Shown here one piece after another: positions 58,772 to 64,000 of a stretch of DNA of 64,000 nucleotides. Position numbers and translations under genes: made by a program. How positions within the stretch are numbered: the stretch's first letter is position 1; each line of letters begins with the position of its first letter. The stretch is taken from assembly GCA_017562135.1 (NCBI GenBank), contig QEYB01000550.1, positions 62,001-126,000 of the forward strand. Direction: 5' to 3'. The notes below the pieces were generated by a model. That model worked only from the letters and a program-made list of their open reading frames with translations, had not been told where the DNA came from and ran no database searches. The DNA is from Dipylidium caninum (taxonomy: Eukaryota; Platyhelminthes; Cestoda; Cyclophyllidea; Dipylidiidae).

Positions 58772-61700
58772 CATCATGCATGCAGGTCTCCTCAGGGCAG
58801 CGTATCTGTCACAACCATCTGCGAAAACGTGTTCCACTTTTAATTCGCCACGTCCATGGTACAAAGTAGACGCAAGCCGGCGAGTCTTGAGGCAGGAGGT
58901 CAAGGCCAAAGTTGAGACAACTTGAATAGTGTTGACTACCACTCCGAAAAAGTTTGCCGCTTTCGTTAGCGCTTAGCTGGCCCATGGCAGGTTCAAAGGC
59001 ACGTTATATTCCGTTTAAATGACGTTCCCACACTGACGTGTCTTTTCGCAAAAATCACTTCTTTGACCCCCTGCGCCTAAAAAGCGTTCATTCTGTGCAA
59101 CTCTGTTGGTTACTCAACACAAAACCTCCACAAACAACAGTATTACAGTCATCAGCAACGGCTGCTCTGTGAATTCCGAGATCCATCTGCTGTCGATTTC
59201 TCGAAGCATAGTTCGGCTACAGTTTGAGACTGCTTATTTCAAAAGGGCCCTAAATTAACCAAAAAAGTCTAGAAGTCGCGAACATCTCTTCGCGGTCTGC
59301 CACACACGTCTCTGTCAACATGTACGCGATTAAGCCGGACTGTAGTCCGTATCATCTGCTACGATAATTGAGCTTGGTAACCTGGTCACAGTCAAGGCAC
59401 CTATTTATTGATACAGTTTCGATATAAAGTAAAAACTGCTAAAGCAAATTTCACGGAGTAGGCGTCGTGGTGTTTATGTATGGCATGTGGTTGACTATCC
59501 CCCTAGTCCGCACACCTCTTCGCCAAGATTTCAAGGAATTAATTGGTCTCCGAAGTCTACTTTAAGCGCGTCAAATGCATGGAATATTTACAAAGAAGGT
59601 AAATAACTGTCGCAATTTCAATTTTTAGGGAGCAATATTCTCTCATTTCCGCTTTTCATTCTGAGTCACTTTTCAACTTTCTCAACACGATGAAATCAAA
59701 CCGATAGGCGCAAGCCGCCCTTGAGCTCAGAATAGTGAAACATTTTCGTTTAAAAGCATTCGTTTCAACAAGTTTTTCAACAGTCAATATCGGGGAAACT
59801 ACCAGAAGATTTATGCGCTGCGCAGCACGAGACCACGTAGACGTCTCCAAAGGGGAAATCGTGACGAGAAAGAGGGACGACGGGAGTCTAACAGGCTCCC
59901 AAAATGGTGTCAACATCGTTGCTTAACAGTACTTCTTTTTCACTTGCTCACCCCTTTCGCGAGTAGCAGTTAATTTGGCAAATCCAATGACACGAAACAT
60001 TTTCGCCAAGTTAACTGCCTTCCAAGCCTCTTGGTGGAGAAGTGAAATGTGGTATTTGGGGGATAGCATGGTATTTGCGATGAAGGGATCATGTAACGTT
60101 AAGCCAATCGGAAGCTAGTCGGCCAAGAGTGCAAATTCAGGAAAAAATAAATTTGAAGTCAATAGACGGCAATTTCCACTTTGTGCCTTAACCGGGCAGA
60201 TGCAAGCACATCGGAATTTACATTCCAATTTACAAAAAGAATTTTCTACAAGGGTATGGACAAAAGGTCTGAAAGCATTGTAAAACTTCGCAAGTAGAAT
60301 ATATGTTTCGAAATATGCGTGCGCTTGTGCGACAGGATCTATCTGGTTGTAGACTGCCGAATACCGGAGGACCTGAGACTCAGGAGTGCAGAAAGAAGTC
60401 ACTCGCCACGACTACTTAGTCCTTCAGCCCAAGTCAAAGGCAAAATTGCATGAGAAAAAAACTGTTCAATAGTGAAAGAAAGGTTGGGTGAAAACAGCAG
60501 TTACAAAAGAAGCGAGTTCAATGGATCCTGGCATTCACAATAAAAGAAGCATTAAACAAAAAGGAAGTTTGAAGGAGGAAGCTGAGGACAAGACAGTAAA
60601 ATTTAGAGTCGCGTTAGGTCAAAGCTGGTTGACAGACTGGTTTAGTTTCGAATAAGCCACTGATGGACCGTCAAAGGATTCTTGACATTTAGGAATGCAC
60701 AAGAGACTTTGAAAATCTTTGCTGGAATTGTGACCGGAAAAAGGGCGAGGAAGAGAGGCTCTTATCAAGTCCGCACAAGCGTAAAAAATATTTTTAATTG
60801 GGTAATGTGTAAACTGGAGTAAAAAAAAAGCCAGTAAATCAGAAGAAAATGGGGGCATCTACTTAGTTTGACTGCGAGATAAAGAATTCCGCCTGTAGCA
60901 GGAATCACAGTCAGCCATTGGTTGGCGAAACAAAAATACAAGGCTAGATACCAAGCCACGATCGCATTTCTAGCATAGAATTCGCAATCTTAAAGGGAGC
61001 AGATGCCCGAGAATATAAGCATTTAAAATCAAAGTAAAGAGGCCATGAGAAAAGTGTGTACTTAATCCCGGCTACTGTGCGTGTGTCCACCGCATGCGAT
61101 GGCGCTATGTCCTTGTGATGAGGGTTTCTAGAATGTTCGCCTTGCCATAAACACCAGCCACCTTGTTTAGAGCACAGAGCATTGCGCTTGCCAACGAGAG
61201 CAGCCCAGAGCGTAGCGCTACAACTGACTCACCAGATAAAACCGCGGCTGACATAGTTCCACGCAAGTGGTGCTTTGTTGGTTGGTCCAAAAAACCCAGG
61301 GAGTCCGGGGCTGCCAGAAAACAGGCACGGTTCGCTCCACTTGCTTCAGGAAGGCCGTGTGACGCAACGCGGAGGGACGAACGCGCCTGCCGAATCGCGC
61401 ACTTAATTTAGTGGCTATGCTTCCAGACCTGGTGCAGGAGAGTGATGCAAGAAACCGCGGTAGATAAAGCTAGACTTCGAACATCAACATCTACGGCCGC
61501 ATTTCCACACAAAACTCCTGTTACCATTAACTGTCTCCCCTTCTTCTTCCCACCTATTTGACATTCTACTCTGCAGTGTTCGCCGTGCTGATCCCAAACA
61601 TGGCCAGACGTTCGTTATGATAGTGCGAAAATTATTCCACATTTTCTTCACGTTCTACCGAAACGCAAGGCTCAAATAAAACAAAGCATTAGTGAAAAGA

Positions 61701-64000
61701 AGGCAAGAGAGCTCTCTCACCCCATGCAGGACCTCAACAGTCAACGAACCGTTCTTGGAGTTCGAAGTATTCCAGGCATTACTGGGCGTGAATATCACTC
61801 GAGTGTTTTAAACAAACTCCAAATGGCCAACAAATTCCCAAACGAAGAGAGCAACAAAAATATCAAAGAAAACACCGCAACATGGGCGTACGTTAGTGAA
61901 CAAGGAAGGTGCAAACACACAAAATCTCGGAAACTTTTCCACATTATGACACGATTCACCAAAACCAAAATGTTAGAGAGCACAGGGAGACGAGGACCAA
62001 GTCGTCACGCATTCGGACACCCCGACCAACTAATACCAATACCGCGTAGCTACTTTAACTCATGGAAAAACTTCTCAACAACTCGCACTAAAGTCTCCTA
62101 TATAGGAAGCTGTCCATTGCTGACCCCAAATGTTCGTGGCATGTGAGAAAAGAGGTAGACAAAGTTCACAAGGATAAAAGCCATACGGTAACTATGGAAG
62201 CGACTGATAAACTGCCTAGCGAGGGACTTTGTCGCAAGCACAGAACAAAGAGCACAACTTCAAACAGATGCCCTTTGCTTTCACGATAAACAGTTCATAT
62301 TAAATAATCTCACCACCTGAAAAACACAGAATACCTGACGAAAACGAATGATTCCAGGCGTAGTAACTTACGCAGCTAGAATAGATCTGAGGATATTATA
62401 CACTAGAATTACACGAAAATATAACGGCGAGCGACACTGTGCATTCCGGGTGGATCTTAAGTCCATGATCTGCGATTGATGTGATAGCTAATCGCATTCG
62501 GCAATTGAGGTTCAGCGTGTGAATGTCAATGAAGCGATTTTACACTCAGCACCCGACAGTGCCCTGCAAGTGACTAACTCCTTAGCTAGCATTTCGAAGT
62601 CCGAATAAACCGATGCTCTAGCAATTGCTATAGCCGAAGGACTAGAATACGCAGGCAGTTAACACCTTAAAATTCCGACCATGAGCTATCGGCTGATCCG
62701 AGCACCAATTCATTGGTGATGATGTGAAGCCGCCCACACTGTCTTTTGGGCAACTAAGAATTGGCATCGGTTGATTCGTGTCTCGAGATCACCTGCCAAT
62801 TCTATTGGCAGACTGACAAAAGATAAACTCCGTCGATTCGGATTACTAACGCAGACTAATGTCAACCGCACGCGGACGTCATACATGTGCCTTGACGCCT
62901 AAGCACACATTACCTTGAGAACTGCACGGATGGTCACAATAACCTGCAACAAATAAAAGAAAAAAGAAAAATGAGGTCATACAATGGCTCCCTACGTATC
63001 TGGAAGGGTACGTGTGTTCAACACTGCGTATTTAAAACACTCCCAACACGTTCCACCTTTACACGGATCAGGATTGCCTGTACTCCTGAAACGAATTTAT
63101 TTAAATTACGGAGACGATCGACAAAACTCCCGGCACTTCTGCTCATCGCATGCACCCAATAAAGCGACTCCCATCAGAATGTCAGTCTGACACCGTCAAA
63201 GGACACATTTGAGAATAAAGTGGAATGTACGGTTTGAGAACGACGGAATGTTTGCTGTGGTAAATATGCCTTAAAACTTTGGACGACACGTTGTATTTGT
63301 CAAGTTCTGTGTTGTAATTAACCCCATAACAATGAATAAAAATTTTTTTTAAAAAAATAAAAGGCCGAGTGCAAGATGCGAAACGTAATGCTCATGGCAT
63401 TGAACCCAAAAGGGTTAATTCATTATCGGTGAAAAAGAAACTTAGTGCCTCTCAATTAGTCTTTCATAGGAGATTAAAACGTTTTGAACTGCGTAATATG
63501 CTCTTGAAATGGCACTTGAAAGCTTCAAGCTTACCGAAAGGAAACTGTCGGATAGGCAGATGCTAACCTGCCGACAAATGGCTGTTCAATCCTCAACAAC
63601 GCCTTGATCCACATCCCCTCTATTTGAGTCTTGGATGAGAGCTTTTATCCGCTCACATTCTTACCCTTATAACTTGCAAATCCAGATTGGTACACACACC
63701 TCCATGTATCCTGAACACTGTACCATCGTTATCATGCGACAGCAGGCAAGTTGCTCTCGTAAACTCAATGCCTGATACTTGCTGTTGAACATCTAAACCT
63801 CTTCTCCTGAGCTTATCCTTCCCCAAACCAGCTTTCTAGCGGGAAGAGTTTTTACTTAATACTACTGAACTGCTGCTATGCCTTCTTTGTATAAAAAAAT
63901 ATGAAGGGATACCCAAAGGTAGTGTTTGACTTTCTCGCGTGCCAGGATTGGCCTTTCGCCTCGTTCAAAAATGCACACAAGCGAAATAGTTCGCTTGATA
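58772..64000 (-). repeat. Segmental duplication, copy B (inverted relative to 7,065-12,072)
   Basis: This minus-strand block is collinear with copy A: the terminal conserved block (58,772-58,950), exon 3 (61,110-61,428), intron 2, exon 2 (about 62,455-62,920), exon 1 (about 63,010-63,146), then the 5' interval to the window edge. It is truncated by the window, so the helical ORF and any SLC10 piece would lie beyond 64,000. It carries an A/T-rich insertion at about 63,335-63,365 not seen in copy A. Confidence 0.92.
61110..63146 (-). pseudogene. GTPBP10-like Obg-family GTPase, inverted degenerate copy
   Basis: Exon 1 starts at the ATG complement at 63,146 and matches the right-arm exon, but loses about 35 bp at its 3' end including the splice donor. 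Exon 2 is heavily interrupted and has no GT at the position of the copy A donor. However, it keeps an extra segment of about 50 bp around SLTFT that corresponds to the switch I region missing from copy A. Exon 3 begins after CACCAG at 61,428 and reads MLCALNKVAGVYGKAN then ETLITRT, extending the family match beyond copy A. The G4 motif is NKVA, lacking the Asp. It is more decayed than copy A and clearly non-functional. Confidence 0.8.

Noticed and set aside
1..64000. CRISPR array, rRNA genes, prokaryotic operons, autonomous viral or transposon genes
   Set aside because: No regularly spaced short repeats, no rRNA-like conserved segments and no polymerase, capsid, integrase or transposase motifs were seen on either strand.

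Overview
This is a stretch of eukaryotic, almost certainly metazoan, nuclear DNA. The evidence is intron-split protein homology with GT/AG junctions, long non-coding intervals, microsatellites and low-copy dispersed repeats, and no operon structure or prokaryotic signals. A flatworm or related invertebrate is only a guess. No intact single-copy gene can be defended. The recognisable coding material consists of broken pieces of two families: an SLC10-type (bile acid:sodium symporter-like) transporter and an Obg-family GTPase closest to GTPBP10.

Layout. Positions 1-8,010 form a near-perfect palindrome. Arms of about 1.74 kb (1-1,738 and 6,274-8,010) face each other across a 4.5 kb spacer. Each arm carries, from inside to outside, the same unrecognised helical ORF pointing inward and exon 1 of the GTPBP10-like gene pointing outward. 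The spacer carries the 3' half of an SLC10 gene on the minus strand (2,088-2,780) and a 5' half on the plus strand (5,382-6,180). This fits an inverted duplication of an SLC10 - helical ORF - GTPBP10-like cluster followed by unequal deletions in the two halves.

The right arm continues outward through the rest of the GTPBP10-like pseudogene to 12,072. An older, diverged, inverted copy of about 5 kb of this region lies at 58,772-64,000, separated by about 46.7 kb. The two GTPBP10-like copies have decayed independently, each keeping blocks the other has lost.

The 46.7 kb between them has no gene I can name. It holds at least seven families of diverged repeats found in two to five copies, some as inverted pairs (41.3/44.9 kb, 19.3/22.0 kb, back-to-back at 30.4-31.7 kb), plus a tRNA-like element at 55.04 kb, a strong G-quadruplex motif at 30.08 kb and several microsatellites. 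I saw no reverse transcriptase, transposase or integrase reading frame, no rRNA and no CRISPR array.
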